A stretch of 64,000 nucleotides of DNA from an uncultured Spirochaetaceae bacterium (GTDB lineage: Bacteria > Spirochaetota > Spirochaetia > Sphaerochaetales > Sphaerochaetaceae): positions 142,647 through 206,646 of the forward strand of contig CALXMP010000005.1 in assembly GCA_944389505.1 (NCBI GenBank), in the 5' to 3' direction. The translations under genes were made by a program, and so were the position numbers. The notes beneath the pieces are model-generated. The model searched no databases, was not told the origin of the DNA, and worked only from the letters and a program-made list of their open reading frames with translations. This document shows, piece by piece, positions 44,955 through 53,709 of the stretch; the first letter of the stretch is position 1, and each line of letters begins with the position of its first letter.

Positions 44955-46058
44955 TCAGAACGCGAAGCCTGAGAATACAGGATGCCCTGTATAATCGAAC
45001 GCCTCCTCCTTGCCTTCAAGCACATCCAGGACAGAGTATGCCATGGCTTCCTGCTCAACCTCGCCGGGATAAACCTCGACAGGTGCGATGAATGAGCAGC
45101 GTTTCTTTATGCCATCGATTATATCTTTGAATCTCATAAGCCCGCCTGTAAGGATGATTGCATCAACATCCCCCTCCAGGACAGTAGCCATCTCCCCGAT
45201 GGCTTTCGCAATCTGGTAGATCATGGCATTCCATATGAGAACAGCTTTTCTGTCGCCTTCCTCTACGAGTCTGTGGATTTTATTGGAATCCGATGTGCCG
45301 AAGTGGCTGACAAAGCCTCCCGAGCGCGAGCATAGCTCCTCGGTCTTCTTCTCCCCGTTCTCCTTCACATATCTTGCAAGCTCAAGCGCTGGGACAGAAC
45401 CTATGCGCGTAGGTGTGAATGCTCCCTCTCCGCCTGCACCCTCGGTTCCATCGACCATCTTCCCGTACTTATGCGCATTGACCGTTATGCCTCCATCGAT
45501 ATGGCATACGATGAATCTGCACTCATCGTAGCGCTTGCCGAGCTTCTGTGCATGGAGCTTCGCGACTCCTTTCTGGTTAAGCACATGGCTCTGGGCCCTG
45601 CGGTATACACCAGCTATTCCAGTGATCCTTGCAACATCTTCAAACTCATCAACGTTCGTCGGATCGACGGTGAACATCGGTTTTCCATACTCCGTCCCCA
45701 GCTGATAAGCCATCATTACACCAAGCTTTGCAGGATGGTCGCTCCCGCCTTTGTCGTCCCTTGTATCCTCATAAAGCCTTCTATCGATGCGCATTACGCC
45801 TTCCTTCTGCGAATATGCACATCCTCCGCGTCCTATGAATACATCTATATCGTTTATATCAATCCCGTGGGCGGCGAGGAAATCCATGACAACCTTCCTT
45901 CTCATAGGAAGCTGGTCGCTGACTGTCTTATAGGCAAGCAGCTCCGGTGCATCGTGGAATATGCTGTTGGTGAATAGATTCTTCCTGTTCTCGAATACGC
46001 TGATCTTCGTAGATGTCGATCCTGGATTGATGACAAGCATTCTGTAGATTCTGTCCAT
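44955..46058 (-). CDS. buk: Butyrate kinase
   Basis: 367 residues of the acetokinase family. The N-terminal VINPGSTSTKISVFENR is the phosphate-binding loop; GGSDHPAKLGVMMAYQLG, CRFIVCHIDGGITVNAHKYGKMVDGT and DAIILTGGLMRFKDII follow as in Buk. It interconverts butyrate and butyryl phosphate (or acts on branched short-chain acids), making ATP. The usual partner phosphotransbutyrylase is not adjacent, so either it lies elsewhere or the enzyme serves another acyl phosphate. Start at MDRIYRMLVINPG. Confidence 0.93.
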   Translation of the reverse strand: MDRIYRMLVINPGSTSTKISVFENRKNLFTNSIFHDAPELLAYKTVSDQLPMRRKVVMDFLAAHGIDINDIDVFIGRGGCAYSQKEGVMRIDRRLYEDTRDDKGGSDHPAKLGVMMAYQLGTEYGKPMFTVDPTNVDEFEDVARITGIAGVYRRAQSHVLNQKGVAKLHAQKLGKRYDECRFIVCHIDGGITVNAHKYGKMVDGTEGAGGEGAFTPTRIGSVPALELARYVKENGEKKTEELCSRSGGFVSHFGTSDSNKIHRLVEEGDRKAVLIWNAMIYQIAKAIGEMATVLEGDVDAIILTGGLMRFKDIIDGIKKRCSFIAPVEVYPGEVEQEAMAYSVLDVLEGKEEAFDYTGHPVFSGFAF

Positions 46059-46154
46059 GCTCAGATTCTACATCATAATCGAAAAGTAATGAATTTCCAT
46101 ATTCAGGGCATTTATTGTGTTGACGCCATCTTTTTCTTCATGTACCGTCAAAGC

Positions 46155-46199
46155 ATGGAAAGAGCATGGAGACATCATCATTGCCTATCTGAATCATGA
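46155..46199 (+). CDS. hisL: His leader peptide (MERAWRHHHCLSES)
   Basis: A 14-codon ORF with three consecutive CAT histidine codons, too short for ordinary gene finders. An in-frame ATG at 46140 would lengthen it by five codons. No Shine-Dalgarno is visible before either start; the promoter-like TTGACG 30 bases upstream would place the transcript start very near 46155, so leaderless initiation is possible. Function inferred from composition and position: sensing of charged tRNA-His. Confidence 0.65.
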   Translation: MERAWRHHHCLSES

Positions 46200-46227
46200 T
46201 AGCCATGATGGGTTTCCTATTGTAAGA

Positions 46228-46257
46228 AGGCCTCCCATTTGGCGGAGGTCTTTTTTA
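46228..46257 (+). terminator. Attenuator terminator before hisG
   Basis: AGGCCTCC (46228-46235) pairs with GGAGGTCT (46244-46251, one G-U) around an 8-base loop and is followed by TTTTTT. A full intrinsic terminator between leader and first structural gene. Confidence 0.9.
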
Positions 46258-46278
46258 TTTGCTTATCCGAGGAGGAGT

Positions 46279-47139
46279 ATGGACACAAGACTCAGCATTG
46301 CAGTACAGAAGAACGGAAGGCTTTCCGAGAAGAGCCTTGAGCTTATAAAGTCGTGCGGCATTGATTTCTATGCAGACAGCCGTGTGCTGAAGGCTTCCGC
46401 ATCGGGTTTTCCGCTGGATTTCCTCTTTGTCCGTGATGATGATATCCCTCAGTATGTTGCCGATGGTGTTGCGGATATAGGTATCGTCGGACGCAATGAG
46501 TACGATGAGTCTGGTGCTGATCTCGATGTTGTCCGGGATCTTAAGTTTGCATCGTGCAGGCTGTCTATCGCTGTTCCGAAAGGCTTCGGGTATACGGGTT
46601 TGAAGTCTCTCGAGGGCAAGCGTATTGCCACGTCATACCCGAGGATACTCTCAAGGATACTCTCCGAGAACGGCGTCAATGCAGAACCTGTCGTTGTCTC
46701 TGGATCTGTTGAGATCACTGTGGATATCGGGATAGCGGATGCGATTGCCGATCTTGTCTCTACAGGCACGACGCTGAAGATGAACGGGCTTGAGGAAGCT
46801 GAGTGCATCTATCGCTCCTCCGCGATAATGGTTGCATCGAAGTCGATGCCCGATGAGAAGAGATCTGTGCTTGCAAGACTTCTTGAGCGTATCGATGCCG
46901 TGATGCTCGCAAGGCACAAGAAGTATATCCTTTTCAATCTTCCCTCAGATAAGCTAGAGGAGGCTGCAAAGATCATAGGAGGAATGAAGAGTCCTACTGT
47001 GACTCCTCTGATGGATAAGGACTGGGTATCAGTGCAGTCAGCTGTCGATGAGGCCAGGTTCTGGGCTGTCTTCGAGGAGCTGAAGGCTCTCGGGGCTGAA
47101 GGCATCCTTGTGATGAATATCGAGAAGATGACGGAGTAA
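46279..47139 (+). CDS. hisG: ATP phosphoribosyltransferase (long form)
   Basis: 286 residues, first enzyme of histidine synthesis (ATP plus PRPP). SIAVQKNGRLSEKSLELIKSCGIDF begins the catalytic domain; DIGIVGRNEYDE and DIGIADAIADLVSTGTTLKMNGL (PRPP-binding loop) follow. Residues from about 210 form the C-terminal HisG_C domain, so it is the long, histidine-inhibited form and needs no HisZ. The start is the ATG after GAGGAGG; an open frame runs upstream through the attenuator and is rejected. Confidence 0.96.
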   Translation: MDTRLSIAVQKNGRLSEKSLELIKSCGIDFYADSRVLKASASGFPLDFLFVRDDDIPQYVADGVADIGIVGRNEYDESGADLDVVRDLKFASCRLSIAVPKGFGYTGLKSLEGKRIATSYPRILSRILSENGVNAEPVVVSGSVEITVDIGIADAIADLVSTGTTLKMNGLEEAECIYRSSAIMVASKSMPDEKRSVLARLLERIDAVMLARHKKYILFNLPSDKLEEAAKIIGGMKSPTVTPLMDKDWVSVQSAVDEARFWAVFEELKALGAEGILVMNIEKMTE

Positions 47140-47141
47140 GT

Positions 47142-48425
47142 ATGTATATCGGATTCACGGATTATGACGAATCGCTTCTTATGCGTCCGTCAGGAGGAAA
47201 TCCCTCAGTGACGGAGGCTGTTGAGGCAATCATAGAGGATGTCAGAAAGCGCGGGGATGCTGCTTTGTATGAGTATGCAAAGCGCTTTGATGGTTCTGAT
47301 CTCAGATCGCTTTATGCGGATGCAGCAGAGATTGATGCTGCTGAGGAGCTTGTATCTCCCGAGCTGAAGGCGGCTATGCTCAGAGCAAGGGACAATATTG
47401 AGGCATTCCATAAGGCGGAAATCCCGGAGGGCGAGGTTGTTGAAACCTCTCCCGGTGTTACCTGCTGGAGGCGCATTGTTCCCATCTCCCGCGTGGGACT
47501 TTATATCCCGGGAGGCACTGCCCCTCTCTTCTCGACTGTGCTTATGCTTGCAATTCCTGCTCGTCTTGCCGGCTGCCGTGACATTATCCTTGCAACACCT
47601 GCAAGGAATGGGGTTATAAGCCCAGCAATCCTCTATGCAGCGAAGATCTCCGGAGTCAGCAGGATACTGAAGGTCGGTGGTGCGCAGGCTATCGCCGCAT
47701 TCGCATACGGGACTGAAAGCGTTGGGAAACGCGATAAGATATTCGGACCGGGCAATGGCTATGTCACCGAGGCAAAGCGCATTGTATCCGCTGTCACCGC
47801 AATAGATATGCCCGCAGGGCCGTCTGAGGTAATGGTTGCGATTGATAAGACCTCCAATCCTGCCTTCGCAGCGGCTGATCTTCTCTCGCAGGCTGAGCAT
47901 GGCAAGGACAGCCAGGCAATGCTCGTGATACGTGCAGAGAATAGAAGCGAGGCCGAAAAGCTTCACAAGGCGGTTGATGAGGCAATCGGAAGGGAGCTTG
48001 GGATCATCGGTCGGCATGAATACATGCTTCCGTCCCTTTCCCATTCCTATGCTTTCCCCGCATACTCTGACGAGGAGCTGGCTGGGATAATAAATGCATA
48101 CGCACCCGAGCATCTTATCATATCGACAGAGAACCCTGACAGCATCCTGCCGATGGTTGAGAATGCCGGTTCTATATTCCTTGGACAGTATACGCCTGAG
48201 GCTGCCGGCGATTATGCATCCGGTACGAATCATACGCTTCCAACCTCCGGCTGGGCGTGCTCCTCATCCGGCGTCTCAATAGATTCATTCATCAAGAAGA
48301 TCACAGTCCAGAGAATCACAAGGAAGGGACTTGAGGACCTTTCCTCAACCATTGAGTGCATGGCTGCCAATGAAGGACTTGATGCGCATGGCTATGCTGT
48401 GAAAGTGAGGCTAGATCATGATTGA
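47142..48425 (+). CDS. hisD: Histidinol dehydrogenase
   Basis: 427 residues; oxidises histidinol to histidine, the last two steps of the pathway. Hallmarks: RIVPISRVGLYIPGGTAPLFSTVLM, VGGAQAIAAFAYGTESV, FGPGNGYVTEAKRIV, DMPAGPSEVMVAIDK, the zinc-site DLLSQAEHGKDSQAML and YAPEHLII. Starts two bases after hisG and overlaps hisC by eight bases. Confidence 0.97.
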   Translation: MYIGFTDYDESLLMRPSGGNPSVTEAVEAIIEDVRKRGDAALYEYAKRFDGSDLRSLYADAAEIDAAEELVSPELKAAMLRARDNIEAFHKAEIPEGEVVETSPGVTCWRRIVPISRVGLYIPGGTAPLFSTVLMLAIPARLAGCRDIILATPARNGVISPAILYAAKISGVSRILKVGGAQAIAAFAYGTESVGKRDKIFGPGNGYVTEAKRIVSAVTAIDMPAGPSEVMVAIDKTSNPAFAAADLLSQAEHGKDSQAMLVIRAENRSEAEKLHKAVDEAIGRELGIIGRHEYMLPSLSHSYAFPAYSDEELAGIINAYAPEHLIISTENPDSILPMVENAGSIFLGQYTPEAAGDYASGTNHTLPTSGWACSSSGVSIDSFIKKITVQRITRKGLEDLSSTIECMAANEGLDAHGYAVKVRLDHD

Positions 48426-49461
48426 AGAACTTCTTAACCCCTGGATCAGAGATCTCGTTCCATATAGTTCGGCAAGGAGCGAGTTCTCAGGCAGAGCGGA
48501 TGTATTTCTGGATGCAAATGAGAGCTGGGAAGGTCCGGATTCTGGCATCAACCGCTATCCCGATCCATTCTGCAGGGAACTAAGGCAGGCAATCGCCGGA
48601 TCCATGGGTTTTCCTTTTGATATGACCGCTATCGGAAATGGCTCCGATGAGATAATCGATCTCCTTATAAGGATGTTCGCGTATCCTGGAAGGGATGCCA
48701 TCATGGTAGAGCGGCCTACATATGGTACATATTCGGTATTCGCTTCCATATCCGGTGTTGAGGTAATCGATGTTCCGCTTACGCCTTCGCTGGATCTGGA
48801 TGAGAATGCGATGATTGATACAATCAATAGAAGAAAGCCTAAGATCGTATTCATCTGCTCCCCGAACAATCCTACCGGCAGGGTTTATCCACTGGATAAA
48901 ATTCTCCGCATTGCTGATGCGAATAAAGGCATAACCGTTGTCGATGAGGCCTACGCTGACTTCGCAGAGGATTTTGAGTCAGCGGCATGTGCCATTAAGG
49001 ATAACCCAAGGATTGTGGTACTCAGAACGCTTTCAAAGGCATTCGGGGCAGCAGGCGCAAGGCTTGGGGTTATTATCGCAGATTCCGCAATCCAGCAGGT
49101 ATTCATGAAAGCAAAGCCGCCATACAATGTGCCATTTCCATCACAGCTGGCAGGCATCAGAGCCGTGAAGGATATAGAGAATGTCAGGAGAAGAGTGGAG
49201 GAGACAAGGATCAGAAGGGCAGAGCTCTCATCGTTCCTGAAGACGCTTCCATATACGAAGGAAATCTTCCCTTCTGAAGCTAATTTCGTGCTCTTCCGCG
49301 TGACCGATGCTTCCAGGCTCTACAGTTACCTGCTGGAATGCGGGATTGTCGTCCGGAACCGCTCTTCTGAGCCGATGCTCGATAACACAATACGCATAAC
49401 CATTGGCTCCGATGGGGAAATGGAAAGACTGAAGGAGGCTCTCAGTGGATGGGAAGGATAG
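48418..49461 (+). CDS. hisC: Histidinol-phosphate aminotransferase
   Basis: 347 residues of the class I/II aminotransferase fold. LDANESWEGPDSGINRYPDP is the N-terminal substrate segment, FICSPNNPTGRVYPL and VVDEAYADFAEDF bind the cofactor ring, and VLRTLSKAFGAAGARLG carries the PLP lysine. It converts imidazole-acetol phosphate to histidinol phosphate. Overlaps hisD by 8 and hisB by 17 bases. Confidence 0.96.
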   Translation: MIEELLNPWIRDLVPYSSARSEFSGRADVFLDANESWEGPDSGINRYPDPFCRELRQAIAGSMGFPFDMTAIGNGSDEIIDLLIRMFAYPGRDAIMVERPTYGTYSVFASISGVEVIDVPLTPSLDLDENAMIDTINRRKPKIVFICSPNNPTGRVYPLDKILRIADANKGITVVDEAYADFAEDFESAACAIKDNPRIVVLRTLSKAFGAAGARLGVIIADSAIQQVFMKAKPPYNVPFPSQLAGIRAVKDIENVRRRVEETRIRRAELSSFLKTLPYTKEIFPSEANFVLFRVTDASRLYSYLLECGIVVRNRSSEPMLDNTIRITIGSDGEMERLKEALSGWEG

Positions 49462-50581
49462 GAAGAAGGTTCTCTTCATAGACCGGGATGGGGTCATCGT
49501 GAATGAGACCCAGGTCGATTCATTTGAGAAGATCGTGTATATACCGCATGTCTTCGAGGCGATGAGGGAGATATCGAGACGCAGTGATTATCTGCTTGTG
49601 ATGGTATCGAATCAGGATGGGGTCGGGACTCCGCTGTTTCCATACGAGGATTATATCGGGCCTGCAGAGAGAATATTCGATACACTCAGGGGCGAGGGCA
49701 TTGTCTTCGATGATATCCATATCGATTTCTCGCTTCCCGAGGAGAACTCCCCGATGCGCAAGCCGGGTACCGGAATGATTGATAGCTATCGCTCCGATGA
49801 ATATGATATGTCGAAGTCATTCGTGATTGGCGACAGGATAACCGATATGATGCTTGCCCGGAATATGGGCTGTAGGGGATTTCTTCTCAATGGCCCTGAG
49901 GTTGAGGTGCCTGAGGATCTGGCTTCGACGGTTGTCATGCACACATCAGACTGGCTCGATATAGCAGCTTATCTTCTTGATGATAAAAGCCTTGCACACA
50001 GGAAGGCATCCGTCTCCCGGAAGACTCTGGAGACAGATATAGATATATCAATTGATATAGATGGTACCGGAGTTGGAAGGATTATAACGGGAATAGGTTT
50101 TTTTGATCATATGATGGACCAGGTTGTCAGGCATTCGCGCTTTGATGCTTCCGGTTCTGTCAAAGGCGATCTTGATGTTGATTTCCACCATACTGTGGAG
50201 GATACGGCTCTTGCTCTGGGGAGCGCCGTCCTGAAAGCGCTTGGCGATAAGCGGGGTATAGAGCGCTATGGCAGTGAGATTGTCATGATGGATGATACGG
50301 TAGCAACTGCTGCAATAGATTTCTCAGGGCGCCCAGAGTTCATCTTCGATGCTGAGTTCTCCCTCCCTATGATCGGTGATTTCCCATCAGAGCTTATCCG
50401 CCATTTCTTCCGCTCGTTTGCGGCTGAGGCAAAGTGCAACCTCTATCTTTCTGCAAGGAAGGGCGGAGACAGCCACCATACTGCAGAGGCGCTTTTCAAG
50501 GCGTTCGCCAGAGCAATGAGGAAGGCTGTGAAGCGTATACCCGGAGACAGCCGTGTAGCTAGCACGAAGGGGGTGCTATGA
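49445..50581 (+). CDS. hisB: Bifunctional histidinol-phosphatase / imidazoleglycerol-phosphate dehydratase
   Basis: 378 residues, the enterobacterial-type fusion. Residues 1-165 are a HAD phosphatase (LFIDRDGVIVNE, VSNQDGVGTP, FVIGDRITDMMLARNMG); residues from about 185 are IGP dehydratase with the two metal-binding histidine motifs (DVDFHHTVEDTALALG and GGDSHHTAEALFKAFARA). It thus supplies steps 6 and 8. The start is a GTG (MDGKDRKK) that overlaps the end of hisC. The fusion is unusual outside Gammaproteobacteria and some Bacteroidetes and Campylobacterota. Confidence 0.95.
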   Translation: MDGKDRKKVLFIDRDGVIVNETQVDSFEKIVYIPHVFEAMREISRRSDYLLVMVSNQDGVGTPLFPYEDYIGPAERIFDTLRGEGIVFDDIHIDFSLPEENSPMRKPGTGMIDSYRSDEYDMSKSFVIGDRITDMMLARNMGCRGFLLNGPEVEVPEDLASTVVMHTSDWLDIAAYLLDDKSLAHRKASVSRKTLETDIDISIDIDGTGVGRIITGIGFFDHMMDQVVRHSRFDASGSVKGDLDVDFHHTVEDTALALGSAVLKALGDKRGIERYGSEIVMMDDTVATAAIDFSGRPEFIFDAEFSLPMIGDFPSELIRHFFRSFAAEAKCNLYLSARKGGDSHHTAEALFKAFARAMRKAVKRIPGDSRVASTKGVL

Positions 50582-51168
50582 TTGCGGTCATTCGCTACAG
50601 CGCGGGGAATGTGCTTTCGGTGATGAATGCGCTTTCCCGCCTTGGCAAAGATGCTGTCCTTACCGATGATCCTGCGATGATAAAGAGCGCAGACCACGTA
50701 ATCTTCCCCGGTGTAGGTGAGGCTTCGAGCGCTATGCGGTATTTGAGGGAGCATGGACTGGATGAGGTGATAAGGAATCTTACCCGGCCTTTTCTCGGGA
50801 TATGTCTTGGCATGCAGCTGATGTGCTCTGCTTCCGATGAGGGCGATACAGGATGCCTCGGGATATTCCCTGAGCGGGTGACGCTCTTCCCAGGCGGCAG
50901 AGGATACAAGATACCGCACATGGGATGGAACAACCTGGAGAAGCTGTCCGGACCGCTTTTCAGTCATGTATCTCCTGGAGAGTATGTCTACTTTGTTCAT
51001 TCCTACTATGTCCCTGCATCCTGCTATTCATCGGCTATTACTGAGTATGATGGGCTTTCGTTTTCTGCATCGCTTTCAAAGGATAATTTCCATGGAGTGC
51101 AGTTCCATCCTGAGAAGAGCGGGGATGTCGGCGAGAGGATTCTCAGAAGCTTTCTGGAGGAGATATGA
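50578..51168 (+). CDS. hisH: Imidazole glycerol phosphate synthase, glutaminase subunit
   Basis: 196 residues, class I glutamine amidotransferase. The oxyanion region FPGVGEASSAM, the nucleophilic cysteine in FLGICLGMQLM and the His-x-Pro-Glu triad end in GVQFHPEKSGD are all present. It feeds ammonia to HisF. Starts within the hisB stop (ATGA) and overlaps hisA likewise. Confidence 0.97.
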   Translation: MIAVIRYSAGNVLSVMNALSRLGKDAVLTDDPAMIKSADHVIFPGVGEASSAMRYLREHGLDEVIRNLTRPFLGICLGMQLMCSASDEGDTGCLGIFPERVTLFPGGRGYKIPHMGWNNLEKLSGPLFSHVSPGEYVYFVHSYYVPASCYSSAITEYDGLSFSASLSKDNFHGVQFHPEKSGDVGERILRSFLEEI

Positions 51169-51890
51169 AGGTAATACCTGCGATAGATCTTATGGACGGT
51201 ACGGCTGTAAGGCTTTCCGGCGGTGATTTCTCAACCAGGAAGAGCTATGCATCGGATCCCGCAGCTGTTGCCCGTATGTTCGAGGATGGAGGCCTTTCCT
51301 CCCTCCATGTCGTTGATCTCGATGCAGCCCGGGGAAAAGGAAGCAATATAGGGACGCTTGAGCGCATCGCTTCAGCTGTTTCGATGACAATAGACTTCGG
51401 AGGAGGCATAAGGACTGCTGAGGATATAAGAAAGGTGCTTGATGCAGGGGCAGAGTACGTGAATGTCGGATCGGTTGCATCGAAGAATCCTGAGGAGGTC
51501 GTAAGATGGGGAAGTCTCTTCCCCGGGAGAATCATACTCTCTGCTGATGCACGCAATGGAATGGTTGCCGTATCGGGATGGATGGAGGATACCGGAAAGG
51601 AGTTGATTCCATTCATAGAATACTTCCTTCAGAACGGTATAAGCACTGCGACTGTTACAGATATATCAAAGGATGGAATGCTTACTGGTCCTTCGTTTGG
51701 CCTTTACAGCAGGATAATGGATGCATTGCCATCACTCTCATTGATTGCCTCTGGCGGTGTCTCATCGGCAGATGATTTATTCAGATTAGCGCAGAATGGG
51801 CTGTATGGAGCTATAGTTGGGAAGGCTTACTATGAAGGGCGCATCACTATAGCGGAGATGAAGGAGGCAGAATGCTCGCAAAAAGGATAA
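51165..51890 (+). CDS. hisA: ProFAR isomerase
   Basis: 241 residues, (beta/alpha)8 barrel. [15 protein letters not shown] carries the first catalytic aspartate, [15 protein letters not shown] and [19 protein letters not shown] the second, and [12 protein letters not shown] a phosphate-binding loop. It isomerises ProFAR to PRFAR. Overlaps hisF by 19 bases. Confidence 0.97.
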   Translation: MKVIPAIDLMDGTAVRLSGGDFSTRKSYASDPAAVARMFEDGGLSSLHVVDLDAARGKGSNIGTLERIASAVSMTIDFGGGIRTAEDIRKVLDAGAEYVNVGSVASKNPEEVVRWGSLFPGRIILSADARNGMVAVSGWMEDTGKELIPFIEYFLQNGISTATVTDISKDGMLTGPSFGLYSRIMDALPSLSLIASGGVSSADDLFRLAQNGLYGAIVGKAYYEGRITIAEMKEAECSQKG

Positions 51891-52633
51891 TCCCTTGCCT
51901 CGATGTCAAGGATGGAAGGACAGTTAAGGGGGTGAACTTCGTTTCGCTCCGTGATGCGGGGTCCGCACTGGAGCTTGCATCATTCTACTCATCCAATGGT
52001 GCCGATGAGCTTGTCTTTCTGGATATAACGGCAACGGTTGAGGGGCGTGGTACCTTGATCTCCCTCGTGCGCGATGTATCAAGAACAATCTCGATACCAT
52101 TCACGGTAGGGGGAGGAATAAGGTCGGAAGGCGATGTCGATTCGATCCTTGGAGCAGGTGCTGACAAGATTTCCGTCAATTCATCGGCTATACGGAATCC
52201 AGGTCTTATCGATACACTCGCAAAGCGCTTTGGAAGCCAGTGCGTTGTGCTTGCGCTGGATGTGAGATCCAATCCTGCAATGCCTTCGGGCTATGAAGCT
52301 GTCATCGACGGAGGCAGGACTCCGACAGGGCTTGATGCTCTTTCATGGGCATCAGAGGCGGAGCATCGGGGAGCAGGCGAGCTGCTTCTCACTTCGATGG
52401 ATAAGGATGGAACGAAGGATGGCTTCGATATCCCTCTGACACGTCTTCTCAGCACATCGCTTGGTATTCCCGTGATTGCCTCTGGCGGAGCTGGATCGAT
52501 GGAGGATTTCAGAGAGGTATTCGATGATGGAAAGGCTGATGCGGCGCTTGCAGCCTCTGTCTTCCACTTCCATGAGATAGATATCCCGGAACTGAAGGAG
52601 TATCTGAGAAAGGAACGCATTCCGGTAAGGTAA
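51872..52633 (+). CDS. hisF: Imidazole glycerol phosphate synthase, cyclase subunit
   Basis: 253 residues, barrel paralogue of His[59 protein letters not shown] and [19 protein letters not shown] are the family motifs, with both catalytic aspartates. With HisH it forms IGP and AICAR from PRFAR. Confidence 0.97.
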   Translation: MLAKRIIPCLDVKDGRTVKGVNFVSLRDAGSALELASFYSSNGADELVFLDITATVEGRGTLISLVRDVSRTISIPFTVGGGIRSEGDVDSILGAGADKISVNSSAIRNPGLIDTLAKRFGSQCVVLALDVRSNPAMPSGYEAVIDGGRTPTGLDALSWASEAEHRGAGELLLTSMDKDGTKDGFDIPLTRLLSTSLGIPVIASGGAGSMEDFREVFDDGKADAALAASVFHFHEIDIPELKEYLRKERIPVR

Positions 52634-52645
52634 AAAGGAGGACAT

Positions 52646-53254
52646 ATGGTTATTGATTTCGATAAAGGCAATGGACTTGTTCCCGCTATTGTTCAGGATG
52701 CAGTTACTGGCAAGATCCTGATGCTTGGATACATGAACAGGGAAGCTTATGAGCTTACGGAGGAGAAAGGGCTTGTCACATTCTTCTCACGTTCCCGCGG
52801 AGAGCTTTGGACCAAGGGAGAGACAAGCGGGAATTACCTTCAGCTCAGAAGCATAGCGGTTGACTGCGATGGCGATACGCTCCTTGTTAAAGCTGTCCCG
52901 ACTGGTCCTGTATGCCATACAGGAAGTGATACCTGCTTCGGGGAGGAGAATAATCCGCTTTCCGTTTCTTCTGTTGATTTCCTCCCATACCTTGAGAGCG
53001 TGATACGTGACAGGAAGGATCATCCCCAGGAGGGTTCATACACCAACAGGCTCTTCTCAAAGGGAATCAATAAGATAGCGCAGAAGGTAGGAGAGGAGGC
53101 TGTCGAGCTCATCATTGAATCCAAAGATGATGACAGAGAACTATTCCTCGGAGAGGCTGCCGATCTGATGTATCACTATCTTGTCCTTCTTGTTGAAAAG
53201 GGATGCTCCCTGTCCGACGTTGCGGAGGTTCTGAAGACGCGTCATAGCAGATGA
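52646..53254 (+). CDS. hisI: Bifunctional phosphoribosyl-AMP cyclohydrolase / phosphoribosyl-ATP pyrophosphatase
   Basis: 202 residues, HisIE fusion. HisI part (1-105): LMLGYMNREAYELT, FFSRSRGELWTKGETSGN, DCDGDTLLVKAVPTGPVCHTGSDTCF with the zinc cysteines. HisE part (110-202): SYTNRLFSKGINKIAQKVGEEAVELIIESK and FLGEAADLMYHYLVLL. It carries out steps 2 and 3. Last gene of the operon; Shine-Dalgarno AAAAGGAGG; a strong terminator follows. Confidence 0.96.
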   Translation: MVIDFDKGNGLVPAIVQDAVTGKILMLGYMNREAYELTEEKGLVTFFSRSRGELWTKGETSGNYLQLRSIAVDCDGDTLLVKAVPTGPVCHTGSDTCFGEENNPLSVSSVDFLPYLESVIRDRKDHPQEGSYTNRLFSKGINKIAQKVGEEAVELIIESKDDDRELFLGEAADLMYHYLVLLVEKGCSLSDVAEVLKTRHSR

Positions 53255-53282
53255 GTGTGTTCATCACTGCAGGAACACATAA

Positions 53283-53351
53283 TAAGGCTTATCCTGAAGC
53301 GAATTGGTCTAATGCCAATCGAGGATGGATAAGCCTGATTTTATTCTTTAT
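53283..53351 (+). terminator. Terminator of the his operon
   Basis: AGGCTTATCC (53285-53294) and GGATAAGCCT (53327-53336) form a perfect 10-bp outer stem that encloses a second stem ATTGG/CCAAT (53303-53307, 53315-53319). A T-rich tail follows and ends in TTTAT, directly joined to the left end of a TnpB element remnant. Confidence 0.88.
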
Positions 53352-53709
53352 CCCTGCTCCGCGAGAAGACTCCCGCTTCCATAAGAGGAGAGATGAATCA
53401 CGGAATATCGCATATTCCTTTTGCATAATATCCCGATCCGTGGTAAAATATGATATGACAAGAGAGGAGAGGGAAAACAAGGGCAGAAGGATAAAGGAAA
53501 AGGGTGAGGCCACACGCCTCCGCCATGCCTCGATTCGTCCCGTCGTCGTTGAGCTGAAGCTCGATCTGAAGTGCCTGAACAACGCAGAAGCAATAAGCTC
53601 TTCCTATACTTCACCGAATGCAGATGGCTCTGCAACTATCTCCTTGGCCTCAGCAGTGATATGCTCAGGGACTTCGATACCAGGACACGATGCGTCACAT
53701 CCCTTGATA
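53347..53709 (+). mobile_element. Left-end fragment of a second TnpB element
   Basis: From TTTATCC (53347) onward the sequence matches the left end of the element at 7799-9238, base for base apart from scattered substitutions, including a subterminal palindrome GGAATAT-CGC-ATATTCC (53402-53418). Homology stops at about 53709, where unrelated antitoxin-like sequence begins. The right end and guide region are missing. TTTAT (53347-53351) is again the motif directly before the left end. Confidence 0.88.
53440..53709 (+). pseudogene. tnpB fragment, frameshifted and truncated
   Basis: Starts with GTG where the intact copy has ATG and reads VVKYDMTREERENKGRR in phase with TnpB to CLNNAE, where one base is missing (AACGCAGAA-GCAATAAG against AACGCAGAACGCAATAAG near 53588). 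In the next frame homology continues (CRWLCNYLLGLSSDMLRDFD, CVTSLD) and ends at about 53709. Only the first 90 of 434 codons remain, without any catalytic residue. Confidence 0.9.

Larger units (their letters stand above)
46120..46257 (+). promoter_or_regulatory. Histidine-operon attenuator (leader peptide plus terminator)
   Basis: A -35-like TTGACG (46120-46125) precedes a leader ORF with His-His-His codons (46173-46181). Mutually exclusive pairings can be drawn: His-codon CATCAT with ATGATG (46205-46210); GATGGG (46207-46212) with CCCATT (46234-46239); and the terminator stem AGGCCTCC (46228-46235) with GGAGGTCT (46244-46251) followed by a T-run. Ribosome stalling at His codons would free ATGATGGG to pair with CCCATT and break the terminator, as in enterobacterial his attenuation. 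The hisG start follows 22 bases later. Confidence 0.78.

Noticed and set aside
46059..46278. A T-box riboswitch for the his operon
   Set aside because: No T-box sequence or specifier-loop layout is visible; the His-codon leader explains the terminator better.
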